Of a stretch of DNA of 7,163 nt, positions 1 through 5,808 are shown piece by piece. The position numbers and the translations under genes were made by a program. This stretch comes from an uncultured Ruminococcus sp. (lineage in GTDB: Bacteria; Bacillota; Clostridia; Oscillospirales; CAG-272): NCBI GenBank assembly GCA_902797125.1, contig CADBRS010000036.1, positions 1 through 7,163 of the forward strand, given 5' to 3'. Position 1 is the first letter of the stretch. Every line of letters begins with the position of its first letter. The notes below the pieces were generated by a model that saw only the letters and a list, made by a program, of their open reading frames with translations, ran no database searches and was not told where the DNA came from.

Positions 1-639
1 GGAATAATACATACTGCGCGCCATGGCGCCTTCATCCGGAGAAATGATCATCAGGTGATCCTTATCCACGATGATATCCGGGAACTTGCGAAGCATGGCC
101 TTGATCATCTGATAGGTCGGCTGGACGTTGTCAAAGCCGTGGAGGGGGATCGCATTCTGGACACGGGGGTCGTGTGCGTCAAAAGTCAGGATGTTGCTGA
201 CGCCCATAGCCGTCAGTTCCTGGAGCATCATGGCGCAGTCTAATGATTCGCGGGACACACGTTTGTGCTGTCTGCCCTCATAAAGCATCGGCATAATGAC
301 CGAAATCCTTCTGGCTTTCCCGGCGATAGCCGCGATGATGCGCTTGAGGTCCGCATAGTGATCGTCCGGACTCATCGGGACGGTCATGCCATACATCTTA
401 TAGGTCACGCCGTAGTTGAAAACGTCGCAGATGATGTAGACGTCTTTTCCTCTCATGGATTCTTTGATATAGCCTTTGGCTTCACCGGAGCCGAATCTCG
501 GACAATCTGCGTGCGCGATAAAGGTCGCATCGGAAAAATGTCTTCGCCAATCTTTCAGATAAGCATCGACCTGCTCCGTGAAGTCTTCGCAGCCCTTCAT
601 GCCGATAATGGCCAGTTCGCCGAATTCATTGTCTCTCAT
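1..639 (-). CDS. prs: Ribose-phosphate pyrophosphokinase (PRPP synthetase), C-terminus beyond window
   Basis: The first 213 codons of a minus-strand gene that runs off the left edge. The family transfers pyrophosphate from ATP to ribose 5-phosphate, giving PRPP for purine, pyrimidine, histidine and NAD synthesis in the cytoplasm. Visible signatures: FGSGEAKGYIKESMRGKDV (residues 49-67) matches the family's F.dGE....i.esvRGkDV block. MPMLYEGRQHKR (116-127) sits where the ATP-binding loop usually reads Y.YARQDRK. FDAHDPRVQNA (153-163) replaces the usual DLHA.QIQGFF and keeps the His (H156). SPDEGAMAR (200-208) matches SPD.GGv.RA. The PRPP-binding loop lies outside the window. The ATG at 639 is the first possible start, because an in-frame TGA lies at 657-655; a GGGGGA SD-like tract at 652-647 precedes it. 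It starts 58 nt after rhaB ends, on the same strand, with no clear promoter between. The sequence differs from the classical form, so I think it is a divergent clostridial type; kinetic properties cannot be inferred. Confidence 0.9.
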   Translation of the reverse strand, partial: MRDNEFGELAIIGMKGCEDFTEQVDAYLKDWRRHFSDATFIAHADCPRFGSGEAKGYIKESMRGKDVYIICDVFNYGVTYKMYGMTVPMSPDDHYADLKRIIAAIAGKARRISVIMPMLYEGRQHKRVSRESLDCAMMLQELTAMGVSNILTFDAHDPRVQNAIPLHGFDNVQPTYQMIKAMLRKFPDIIVDKDHLMIISPDEGAMARSMYYS

Positions 640-697
640 AGTGGTGTCCCCCGATCATAGAAATGATAAAATAGAAATGGTGAAATAAGAGTGCTGA

Positions 698-2182
698 TCA
701 ATTATTCTTTCCGGTCACTTTCTGAAACCGGTCATATGCTTCCTGATATTGTTCCCTGTTCGCCCCCGGACTGTAATAAGCCGGGTCGAAAGAATTCCTG
801 ACGACCTGTCTCGCTTCTTCCAATGAAGCAATCTCTTTGAAAGTCAGCAGCTGAGCCAGGATATTGCCGCATGCAGTCGCTTCGACAGGACCAGCCACCA
901 CGGGAAGTCCGCAGGCGTCGGCAGTGGCCTGACAGAGCAGACGGTCCTGAACGCCCCCGCCAACCACGTGGATCTTCGAGGGTTTTTTCCCCGTCACGTC
1001 TGCGATCTTTTCGATGGTCTCCCTGTATTTGAGAGCCAGCGAGTCGATGATGCACCGGACGGTCGAGGCTACGTCTTCGGGCTCCTTTTGACCGGTCTTT
1101 TGACAATATACCCGAATGCGCTCTGGCATATTGCCCGGAGCGGCAAAGGACGGATCATCCGGATCGATGAAACTAGCCAGCGGTTTCGCTGTGGAGCAGA
1201 GTTCGGACAGTTCGGAAAAAGAATAATCCTTTCCTTCTCTCTGCCACTGCCTTCTGGATTCCTGAAGGATCCAGAGCCCCATCACATTGCGCAAAAACCG
1301 TACCGTGCGTCCGAATCCGCCTTCGTTGGTCAGGTTGAATGCGCGGGATGCGTCCGAAACGATGCTTTCTTTCAGTTCGGTCCCGATCAGAGACCACGTT
1401 CCGGAACTGATATAGACGTCGCCTTCGTGTCCGTCGTCGAACGGGACTGCCATCACGGCCGAAGCCGTATCGTGTGAAGCCACCGCGCAGACAGAGATCT
1501 CGCTTCCGCTCTCTTCCCCGATCTCGCGCCGGACGGATCCGAGTTCGGTCCCCGGTTCGATCGATGGCGAAAGCCATTCTTTTTTGAATCCCAGTTTGTT
1601 AAAAATCAGTGCGGATGGTTCCGCCGAACCGACTTTGCAAAAGGACGAGGTGGATGAGATCGTATATTCTCTCCTCATGATCCCCGTCAGGAAATAGTTC
1701 AGAAGATCCGGAATGAAAAGCAATTTGCGGTCATCTTGCAGGATCTCCGGATGCGTCTGCGTTTCGGCCAAAAGCTGATTCAGTGTGTTCAGTTCCAGCT
1801 GCTGGATGCCTGTTTCCCGATAGATCTGTCCAGGCTCGAATACCTTGGCCAGCGCGTCCAAAGATCCAATTGTCCGGGTGTCTCTGTAGTGATAGGGATT
1901 GCCGATCAAAGCGCCTTTTCTGTCCACCCATCCATAGTCGACGCCCCAGGTGTCCACGCCTAAAGAGGCCTTCATTTTGCCGCTTTCCGCGTGCGAAGCC
2001 TTAAGGATCCCTTCCCTGATTTCATGAAAGATCCTGAGAATATCCCAATGGAATCCGTCGGGCAGCATGACGGGCTGATTCAAAAAGCGGTGTCTTTCGG
2101 TCAGTTCAAGTTTGGAACCGTCGAAAGTGCCTTCCATGAGCCGTCCGCCGGACGCACCCAGATCAATGGCCAGATGTCTCAT
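698..2182 (-). CDS. rhaB: Rhamnulokinase (L-rhamnulose kinase), FGGY family
   Basis: 494 residues, close to the length usual for RhaB (about 490). It phosphorylates L-rhamnulose with ATP to give L-rhamnulose 1-phosphate, the second step of L-rhamnose breakdown, in the cytoplasm. The whole sugar-kinase fold is present: phosphate-1 motif DLGASGGR (7-14), substrate loop GVDTWGVDYG (75-84), ASHDTASAV (235-243) with the likely catalytic base D238, phosphate-2 motif SSGTWSLIG (259-267), NVMGLWILQE (299-308), and the adenosine-binding GGGVQDRLLCQATAD (408-422) followed by EATACGN (434-440). DTWGVDYGW and GTWSLIG favour rhamnulokinase over xylulokinase, glycerol kinase or fuculokinase. The start is preceded by AGGGGAG (2193-2187). 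It lies 79 nt after acpP and 58 nt before prs. No rhamnose isomerase, aldolase, mutarotase or regulator is visible, so it is an orphan within this window. All motifs are intact, with no sign of decay. Confidence 0.93.
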   Translation of the reverse strand: MRHLAIDLGASGGRLMEGTFDGSKLELTERHRFLNQPVMLPDGFHWDILRIFHEIREGILKASHAESGKMKASLGVDTWGVDYGWVDRKGALIGNPYHYRDTRTIGSLDALAKVFEPGQIYRETGIQQLELNTLNQLLAETQTHPEILQDDRKLLFIPDLLNYFLTGIMRREYTISSTSSFCKVGSAEPSALIFNKLGFKKEWLSPSIEPGTELGSVRREIGEESGSEISVCAVASHDTASAVMAVPFDDGHEGDVYISSGTWSLIGTELKESIVSDASRAFNLTNEGGFGRTVRFLRNVMGLWILQESRRQWQREGKDYSFSELSELCSTAKPLASFIDPDDPSFAAPGNMPERIRVYCQKTGQKEPEDVASTVRCIIDSLALKYRETIEKIADVTGKKPSKIHVVGGGVQDRLLCQATADACGLPVVAGPVEATACGNILAQLLTFKEIASLEEARQVVRNSFDPAYYSPGANREQYQEAYDRFQKVTGKNN

Positions 2183-2185
2183 AAA

Positions 2186-2193
2186 TCTCCCCT
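2186..2193 (-). promoter_or_regulatory. Ribosome binding site of rhaB
   Basis: On the minus strand AGGGGAG lies 4 nt before the ATG at 2182-2180. It supports that start and lies just after the U-rich tail of the hairpin at 2205-2233, so a structure there could influence both termination and translation of rhaB. Confidence 0.6.
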
Positions 2194-2233
2194 GAAACAG
2201 AAGAGCCGAAAGTGATAGAAATCCGCTTTCGGC
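2194..2233 (-). terminator. Possible weak intrinsic terminator or attenuator between acpP and rhaB
   Basis: In the minus-strand transcript GCCGAAAG (2233-2226) pairs perfectly with CTTTCGGC (2212-2205), with a 13-nt loop. It is followed by an interrupted U-rich stretch, TCTTCTGTTT (2204-2195). The tail is poor for an intrinsic terminator, so partial termination is more likely than a full stop. The left arm overlaps a second hairpin (see 2230-2256), which suggests alternative folds. Either fold would lower rhaB and prs expression relative to the highly expressed ACP gene. This is inferred from base pairing only. Confidence 0.4.
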
Positions 2234-2256
2234 CGTTCCGAGCGGCCGTCAGGCCG
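2230..2256 (-). promoter_or_regulatory. Overlapping inverted repeats downstream of acpP
   Basis: Three GGCCG/CGGCC blocks lie within 27 nt. The block at 2243-2248 can pair either with 2252-2256 (4-nt loop) or with 2230-2235 (7-nt loop). The second choice uses bases also needed by the left arm of the hairpin at 2205-2233. The pairings are exact in sequence; a regulatory role is inference. Confidence 0.4.
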
Positions 2257-2261
2257 ACTCA

Positions 2262-2495
2262 TCATTTGTTATTGACTAATTTTTCGAGGTAATCTGCAAC
2301 ATCCTTGACCGTTTCAAAGTCATGGATGTCCTCATCCTCAATCGTGATACCGAATTCATCCTCGCATGCCATAATAAGCTCGGCAAGTTCAATGGAATTG
2401 AGGCCGAGATCTGTGCTCAGTTTGGTTTCTTCGGTGATCTGATCTTCTTTAAAATCGAATTTGCTGACCAGAAGGTCGCGTAATTTCTCGAACAT
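2262..2495 (-). CDS. acpP: Acyl carrier protein
   Basis: 77 residues, the standard ACP length, and strongly acidic as the family is. ACP carries growing acyl chains as thioesters on a 4'-phosphopantetheine arm during type II fatty-acid synthesis in the cytoplasm. The attachment motif is GLNSIELAEL (31-40), and the modified serine is Ser34. Most bacterial ACPs have Asp before this Ser (DSL or DSV); here it is Asn33, a replacement that I believe also occurs in some clostridial ACPs. Helix IV ends ...VADYLEKLVNNK. A near-consensus promoter and a GGAGGA SD (2507-2502, 6 nt before the ATG) predict high expression. Two TGA codons occur in tandem at the end (2264-2259). No other fatty-acid gene (fabD, fabF, plsX) is adjacent; the neighbours are guaB, which is terminated upstream, and rhaB. 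It could be a second or specialised ACP rather than the main housekeeping copy, which would need the rest of the genome to decide. Confidence 0.92.
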   Translation of the reverse strand: MFEKLRDLLVSKFDFKEDQITEETKLSTDLGLNSIELAELIMACEDEFGITIEDEDIHDFETVKDVADYLEKLVNNK

Positions 2496-2525
2496 TATTC
2501 GTCCTCCAAAGAACTAACTAAGGGT

Positions 2526-2554
2526 ATTTTAGCAACCTTTTCTTTTTTTGTCAA
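2526..2554 (-). promoter_or_regulatory. Sigma-A type promoter of acpP
   Basis: On the minus strand the -35 is TTGACA (2554-2549), the spacer is exactly 17 nt, and the -10 is TAAAAT (2531-2526). TGC directly before the -10 gives an extended -10. The spacer is rich in A. Transcription should start near 2519, leaving a leader of about 24 nt before the ACP start codon. It lies downstream of the guaB terminator, so acpP is an independent transcription unit and the likely source of rhaB and prs mRNA. Confidence 0.85.
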
Positions 2555-2611
2555 TAAAAAGCGCATAATATCTTCTTAATTTTTTATCCGCTGCCCGCCG
2601 GATTCCTTGCG

Positions 2612-2658
2612 CGGAAAACCGAAAATCCCCGGCCGCAAAACATGTGCGGACCGGGGAT
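2612..2658 (-). terminator. Intrinsic terminator of guaB
   Basis: In the minus-strand transcript ATCCCCGG (2658-2651), a one-base bulge (2650) and CCGCA (2649-2645) pair with TGCGG (2637-2633) and CCGGGGAT (2632-2625) around a 7-nt loop. A T-rich tail, TTTTCGGTTTTCC (2624-2612), follows. It begins 8 nt after the guaB stop codon and separates guaB from acpP. Confidence 0.85.
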
Positions 2659-2666
2659 CATGCAGA

Positions 2667-4139
2667 TCAGCCCTGAGCTGAATAGTTCGGAGATTCTTTT
2701 GTGATCGTGATATCGTGAGGATGGGATTCGCGCAGACCTGCACCGGTGATCTTGACGAACCGTCCGTTTTCACGAAGCTCGTCGATCGAGTGCGCACCGC
2801 AGTAGCCCATGCCGGAACGAAGACCGCCCATCAGCTGGAAAACGGTGTCTGCGACAGAGCCTTTGAAAGGCACGCGACCTTCCACGCCTTCGGGAACCAG
2901 TTTTTTGGAACCGTCCTGGAAATATCTGTCTTTGGAACCTTTTTCCATCGCTGCGATCGAGCCCATGCCGCGGTAGACTTTGAACCGTCTGCCCTGATAG
3001 AGTTCCTCTTCGCCGGGGCTTTCGGAACAGCCGGCCAGCAAGGAGCCGATCATGATCGAGTTGGCGCCTGCGGCCACGGCCTTGGTCAGGTCGCCGCTGT
3101 ATTTGATACCGCCGTCGCCGATGATCGGGACGTCGTATTTCGCTGCGGCTTCAGCTGACGCCATGATCGCGGAGATCTGGGGCACGCCGATACCGGCCAC
3201 GATTCGGGTCGTGCAGATGGACCCGGGTCCGATACCGACTTTGACGCAGTCGGCTCCGGCCTTGATCAGGTCCTCGGTCGCCTCGTAAGTCGCCACGTTG
3301 CCGGCGACCAGCTGACAATCCGGATATTTGTTCTTGATCGTATCGATCGCTTTGAGGATGTTGGCGGAATGACCGTGTGCGGAATCCAGGACAAGAAAGT
3401 CCGCGCCTGCGGCAAGCAGTTTGCCCGCACGGTCCAGAACGTCTTTCGTGATGCCGATGGCAGCGCCGCAGATCAGTCTGCCTTTGCTGTCCTTTGCGGA
3501 ATTCGGATATTTCTGCGCTTTTTCGAGATCCTTGATCGTGATCAGACCGCAGAGCTCGAATTTGTCGTTGACGATCGGCAGTTTTTCGATCCTGTGCTCG
3601 CGCAGGATCTCCTGAGCCTGCTCCAGGGTCGTGCCGACAGGTCCCGTGACCAGACGTTCGCGGGGCGTCATGACTTCGCAGATCGGCTGATCGAAATCCT
3701 TCATGAAGCGCATGTCGCGGTTGGTGATGATACCGATCAGTTTCTTTCCTTCACAGATCGGGACGCCGGAGATCTTGTACTTGTGCATCAATGCCTCGGC
3801 CTCTCCGACCAGATTGTCCGGACCCAGATAGAACGGGGACTGGATCACGCCGTTTTCACTTCTCTTGACCCTGTCCACCTGATCGGCCTGCTCGTCGATC
3901 GTCATGTTCTTGTGGATGACGCCTGCTCCGCCTTCACGGGCCATCGCGATGGCCATTTCGGCCTCCGTGACCGTATCCATGGCTGAGCTGAGCAGCGGGA
4001 TATTCAAAGTGATCTTCTTGGTCAGCCGGGTCGTCAGGCTGACCGCGTTGGGCAGAACATCACTCTTTGCGGGAATCAACAACACGTCGTCAAAAGTCAA
4101 ACCTTCTGTCACTATTTTTTCGCTTGCATTCAATCGCAT
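2667..4139 (-). CDS. guaB: Inosine-5'-monophosphate dehydrogenase
   Basis: 490 residues, the usual bacterial length. It oxidises IMP to XMP with NAD+, the committed step of guanine nucleotide synthesis. Domains: N-terminal TIM-barrel segment (EGLTFDDVLLIPAKSDVLP, 12-30), an inserted pair of CBS domains (about 95-210, with VMTPRERLVTGP at 156-167), and the barrel continuing to the C-terminus. The catalytic loop GIGPGSICTTR (302-312) contains the nucleophile Cys309. GDGGIKYSGD (341-350), GSLLAG (365-370), YRGMGSIAAM (389-398) and the flap Arg-Tyr pair R405-Y406 are all present; the protein ends SPNYSAQG. An in-frame ATG 33 nt upstream (4172) has no useful SD, whereas the ATG at 4139 follows AAAGGGGGA by 7 nt and fits the family N-terminus, so I chose 4139. 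It is transcribed alone from its own promoter to a strong terminator and lies divergent from the GH28-like gene. Confidence 0.97.
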   Translation of the reverse strand: MRLNASEKIVTEGLTFDDVLLIPAKSDVLPNAVSLTTRLTKKITLNIPLLSSAMDTVTEAEMAIAMAREGGAGVIHKNMTIDEQADQVDRVKRSENGVIQSPFYLGPDNLVGEAEALMHKYKISGVPICEGKKLIGIITNRDMRFMKDFDQPICEVMTPRERLVTGPVGTTLEQAQEILREHRIEKLPIVNDKFELCGLITIKDLEKAQKYPNSAKDSKGRLICGAAIGITKDVLDRAGKLLAAGADFLVLDSAHGHSANILKAIDTIKNKYPDCQLVAGNVATYEATEDLIKAGADCVKVGIGPGSICTTRIVAGIGVPQISAIMASAEAAAKYDVPIIGDGGIKYSGDLTKAVAAGANSIMIGSLLAGCSESPGEEELYQGRRFKVYRGMGSIAAMEKGSKDRYFQDGSKKLVPEGVEGRVPFKGSVADTVFQLMGGLRSGMGYCGAHSIDELRENGRFVKITGAGLRESHPHDITITKESPNYSAQG

Positions 4140-4146
4140 CAATAAA

Positions 4147-4155
4147 TCCCCCTTT
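4147..4155 (-). promoter_or_regulatory. Ribosome binding site that sets the guaB start
   Basis: AAAGGGGGA on the minus strand lies 7 nt before the ATG at 4139. It falls inside the coding part of the longer reading from 4172, which argues for the shorter protein. Confidence 0.7.
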
Positions 4156-4198
4156 GGTTTTCGCAAAAGCACACCCGGAAGCGTGTATATTTGTTCGG

Positions 4199-4228
4199 AT
4201 TATACAAAAAACTTTCAGCCATTGTCAA
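4199..4228 (-). promoter_or_regulatory. Sigma-A promoter of guaB
   Basis: On the minus strand the -35 is TTGACA (4228-4223) and the -10 is TATAAT (4204-4199), both perfect consensus, with an 18-nt spacer that ends in a T-run. Transcription should start near 4192, giving a leader of about 53 nt. That is too short for a guanine riboswitch, and none is seen. The bases directly after the -10 read CCGAAC (4198-4193), which resembles the core of the PurR box known from Bacillus subtilis. Confidence 0.9.
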
Positions 4229-4296
4229 CCCCCTTTTTCGGCTCTGGCAAAAAATTGTTTCTTTTCTTCTGCAAAACACAGCAAAAAACGAGAAAT

Positions 4297-4307
4297 TGGT
4301 ATATAAT
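4297..4307 (+). promoter_or_regulatory. Likely promoter of the GH28-like gene (-10 region)
   Basis: A perfect TATAAT lies at 4302-4307. An overlapping reading, TGG plus TATATA (4297-4305), would give an extended -10. No good -35 lies 16-18 nt upstream, so this promoter may rely on the extended -10 or on an activator. Transcription would start near 4314, about 28 nt before the ATG. It is back to back with the guaB promoter, about 70 nt apart. Confidence 0.55.
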
Positions 4308-4341
4308 GAGATCGAACGAAACATCATTTAGAGGTGAACAT

Positions 4342-5790
4342 ATGGACGAGATCATACGGGTCACGGAAGCGCCGTATAACGCCAAAGGAGACGGCGTCAG
4401 CAACGACAGAGCCGCCATCCAAAATGCCATGGACGATTTGAGCAAACGGGGCGGCGGCACGCTGATCCTGGAATCGGGCAAAACATTCAGGACAGGCAAC
4501 CTGTTTCTGAGAAGCCGCGTGATCCTTTATATCGAGGAAGGAGCCGTTCTGCTTCAGAGTCCCTGTGACGAGGACTACGTCAGACCGGGCCCGGAGCCTT
4601 ACACTTACGAGAAGGCCAAAATCGTTTACGGCCACAACGTGGTCGAGGCGGAATGGGGACACTCGACCTACTTCAATTATCCTTTCCTCTACGCCGGATC
4701 CGGCACGCAGTGGGTCACCGTGACCGGCAAAGGCACGATCGAACTGTCCCGGGGCACGTCCTGCGAGGACACGATCCACGTCGTGACCATCGCCCTTTTC
4801 GGCGTCCGGGGATTCGAACTGTCCAATTTTACGGTCATCCACAACAGCGGATATATCGTCAACATCAACCGGAGCGCGGGCGGCATCTGCCGCAATCTGC
4901 ACTTCCCCGAGCCCTCGGACGGCAACGGAGACGGGATCTGCGTCTGCAATAGTCAGAACGTCCGGATCACCGGATGCCGTCTCAACACCTCCGACGACGG
5001 CATCATCGTCGCGACCTGCTACGGGGATCCCCGTGCGGGGCTTTGGTTTACCTGCGACGATCCCTGTCCCTGCAAAAATATCGAGATCGACCATAACATA
5101 GGCACCGTTACCTGGGACGCGACCAAAGCCTTCTGTTTCATCATGTGGGGCAACGGGTGCAAAGATCCCAGAGACGCAGAAACGTCTCATATCCGGGTCC
5201 ACGACAACAAATTCCAGACCGTCGGAGCATGGTCCGGGAACTGGAATCTGGAGACAGGTCACTTCGATTTCAACCGCCGGGTCAACGCCATGAAAGACAT
5301 CCGGATGGAACGGAACGAGATCGGCACGCTCCAGGACAACTGGCAGGATCTGGTCGTCAGCGACTTTGTCGGTTTCGACTGCATGTCCGAACTCAAAAAC
5401 GGAGATTTTGCCTATGGCGATCTCTACTGGGTCTCCCGTGAGGGCGGCTATGCCGGCGCTCACCGGGACGAAGAGGACGGAAACTTCGGCTATATCGATC
5501 ATCTGGACCGAGCAGACGCCGCTCTCTATCAGGGTCTGAAACTCGAATCCGGCATCGATTACCGGCTGTCTCTGAAACTGAAAACGTCCGGAGATCCCGT
5601 CCGTCTGTTCGTCCGGGATCAGGAGACGGATGAACTGGTTGCCGAACTGGAATACGACCGCGAAGACTGGGCAGAACTGTCCCTGCCTTTCAGGGTCCCG
5701 AAGACCGCCAACTACAGGCTCGGCGTCGAAAAAGGGCGCGCCCTCAAAGGCTTCGCCCGGATCAAAGACGCATCCCTTTCCAAAGGCTGA
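4342..5790 (+). CDS. GH28-like right-handed beta-helix protein with C-terminal carbohydrate-binding-like domain
   Basis: 482 residues. The N-terminus has the pectin-enzyme opening YNAKGDGVSNDRAAIQNAM (12-30) and GGGTLIL (37-43). Beta-helix repeats of the form V.I..c....DG follow to about 345. DGNGDGI (193-199) and NTSDDGI (215-221) resemble the first two GH28 active-site motifs. D197 and D218/D219 are 21 residues apart, as are D180 and D201/D202 in Aspergillus niger polygalacturonase II. The GHG and RIK motifs of true polygalacturonases are not visible, so activity on galacturonan is not assured. Residues about 348-482, opening LKNGDFAYGDLYW (351-363), look like a CBM4/9/22-type jelly roll. 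No signal peptide or membrane segment is seen, which predicts a cytoplasmic enzyme acting on imported oligosaccharides, possibly pectin-derived. The reading frame is open upstream to 3904, but that part runs antisense to guaB; the ATG at 4342 has GAGGTG (4331-4336) 5 nt before it and follows the promoter. radA follows after 18 nt. Confidence 0.8.
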   Translation: MDEIIRVTEAPYNAKGDGVSNDRAAIQNAMDDLSKRGGGTLILESGKTFRTGNLFLRSRVILYIEEGAVLLQSPCDEDYVRPGPEPYTYEKAKIVYGHNVVEAEWGHSTYFNYPFLYAGSGTQWVTVTGKGTIELSRGTSCEDTIHVVTIALFGVRGFELSNFTVIHNSGYIVNINRSAGGICRNLHFPEPSDGNGDGICVCNSQNVRITGCRLNTSDDGIIVATCYGDPRAGLWFTCDDPCPCKNIEIDHNIGTVTWDATKAFCFIMWGNGCKDPRDAETSHIRVHDNKFQTVGAWSGNWNLETGHFDFNRRVNAMKDIRMERNEIGTLQDNWQDLVVSDFVGFDCMSELKNGDFAYGDLYWVSREGGYAGAHRDEEDGNFGYIDHLDRADAALYQGLKLESGIDYRLSLKLKTSGDPVRLFVRDQETDELVAELEYDREDWAELSLPFRVPKTANYRLGVEKGRALKGFARIKDASLSKG

Positions 5791-5796
5791 TTATTG

Positions 5797-5803
5797 AAGG
5801 AGA
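5797..5803 (+). promoter_or_regulatory. Ribosome binding site that fixes the GTG start of radA
   Basis: AAGGAGA lies 5 nt before the GTG at 5809-5811. The next in-frame ATG is at codon 33, beyond the zinc finger, so the GTG is the real start. Confidence 0.85.
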
Positions 5804-5808
5804 ACCAC

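Noticed and set aside
55..660. Two short plus-strand open frames opposite prs
   Set aside because: The minus strand is open throughout and matches PRPP synthetase; the plus-strand peptides are shadows.
640..697. Separate prs promoter in the AT-rich rhaB-prs gap
   Set aside because: TATGAT- and TATCAT-like hexamers occur, but none has a -35 at proper spacing, and one would start transcription at the SD itself.
711..731. Inverted repeat CCGGT / ACCGG at the 3' end of rhaB as a terminator
   Set aside because: The stem is only 5 bp with an 11-nt loop, lies within coding sequence, and is followed by an A-rich rather than a T-rich stretch on the minus strand.
3369..3986. 205-codon open frame on the plus strand inside guaB
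   Set aside because: It overlaps the catalytic core of a complete IMPDH on the other strand and shows no family features.
4140..4172. Upstream ATG at 4172 as the guaB start
   Set aside because: The extra 11 residues do not match IMPDH N-termini, and the strong SD sits inside them, pointing to the ATG at 4139.
4247..4286. Repeated GCAAAA elements upstream of the GH28-like promoter as a catabolite (cre) operator
   Set aside because: No copy fits the cre consensus with its central CG, and the spacing is irregular. It is probably just A-rich promoter DNA.
3904..4341. N-terminal extension of the GH28-like reading frame by 146 codons
   Set aside because: It lies antisense to the guaB 5' end and across the divergent promoters, and the peptide has no family resemblance. 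The ATG at 4342 has a good SD and starts right before the beta-helix opening motif.
5025..5041. GGGGATCCCC palindrome followed by GGGG inside the GH28-like gene
   Set aside because: It is a local GC-rich self-complementary stretch within codons for GDPRAG and does not match any known site.
4324..5502. 392-codon open frame on the minus strand opposite the GH28-like gene
   Set aside because: It is the antisense shadow of a GC-rich gene, with no SD or motif support; the plus strand has a promoter, SD and family motifs.
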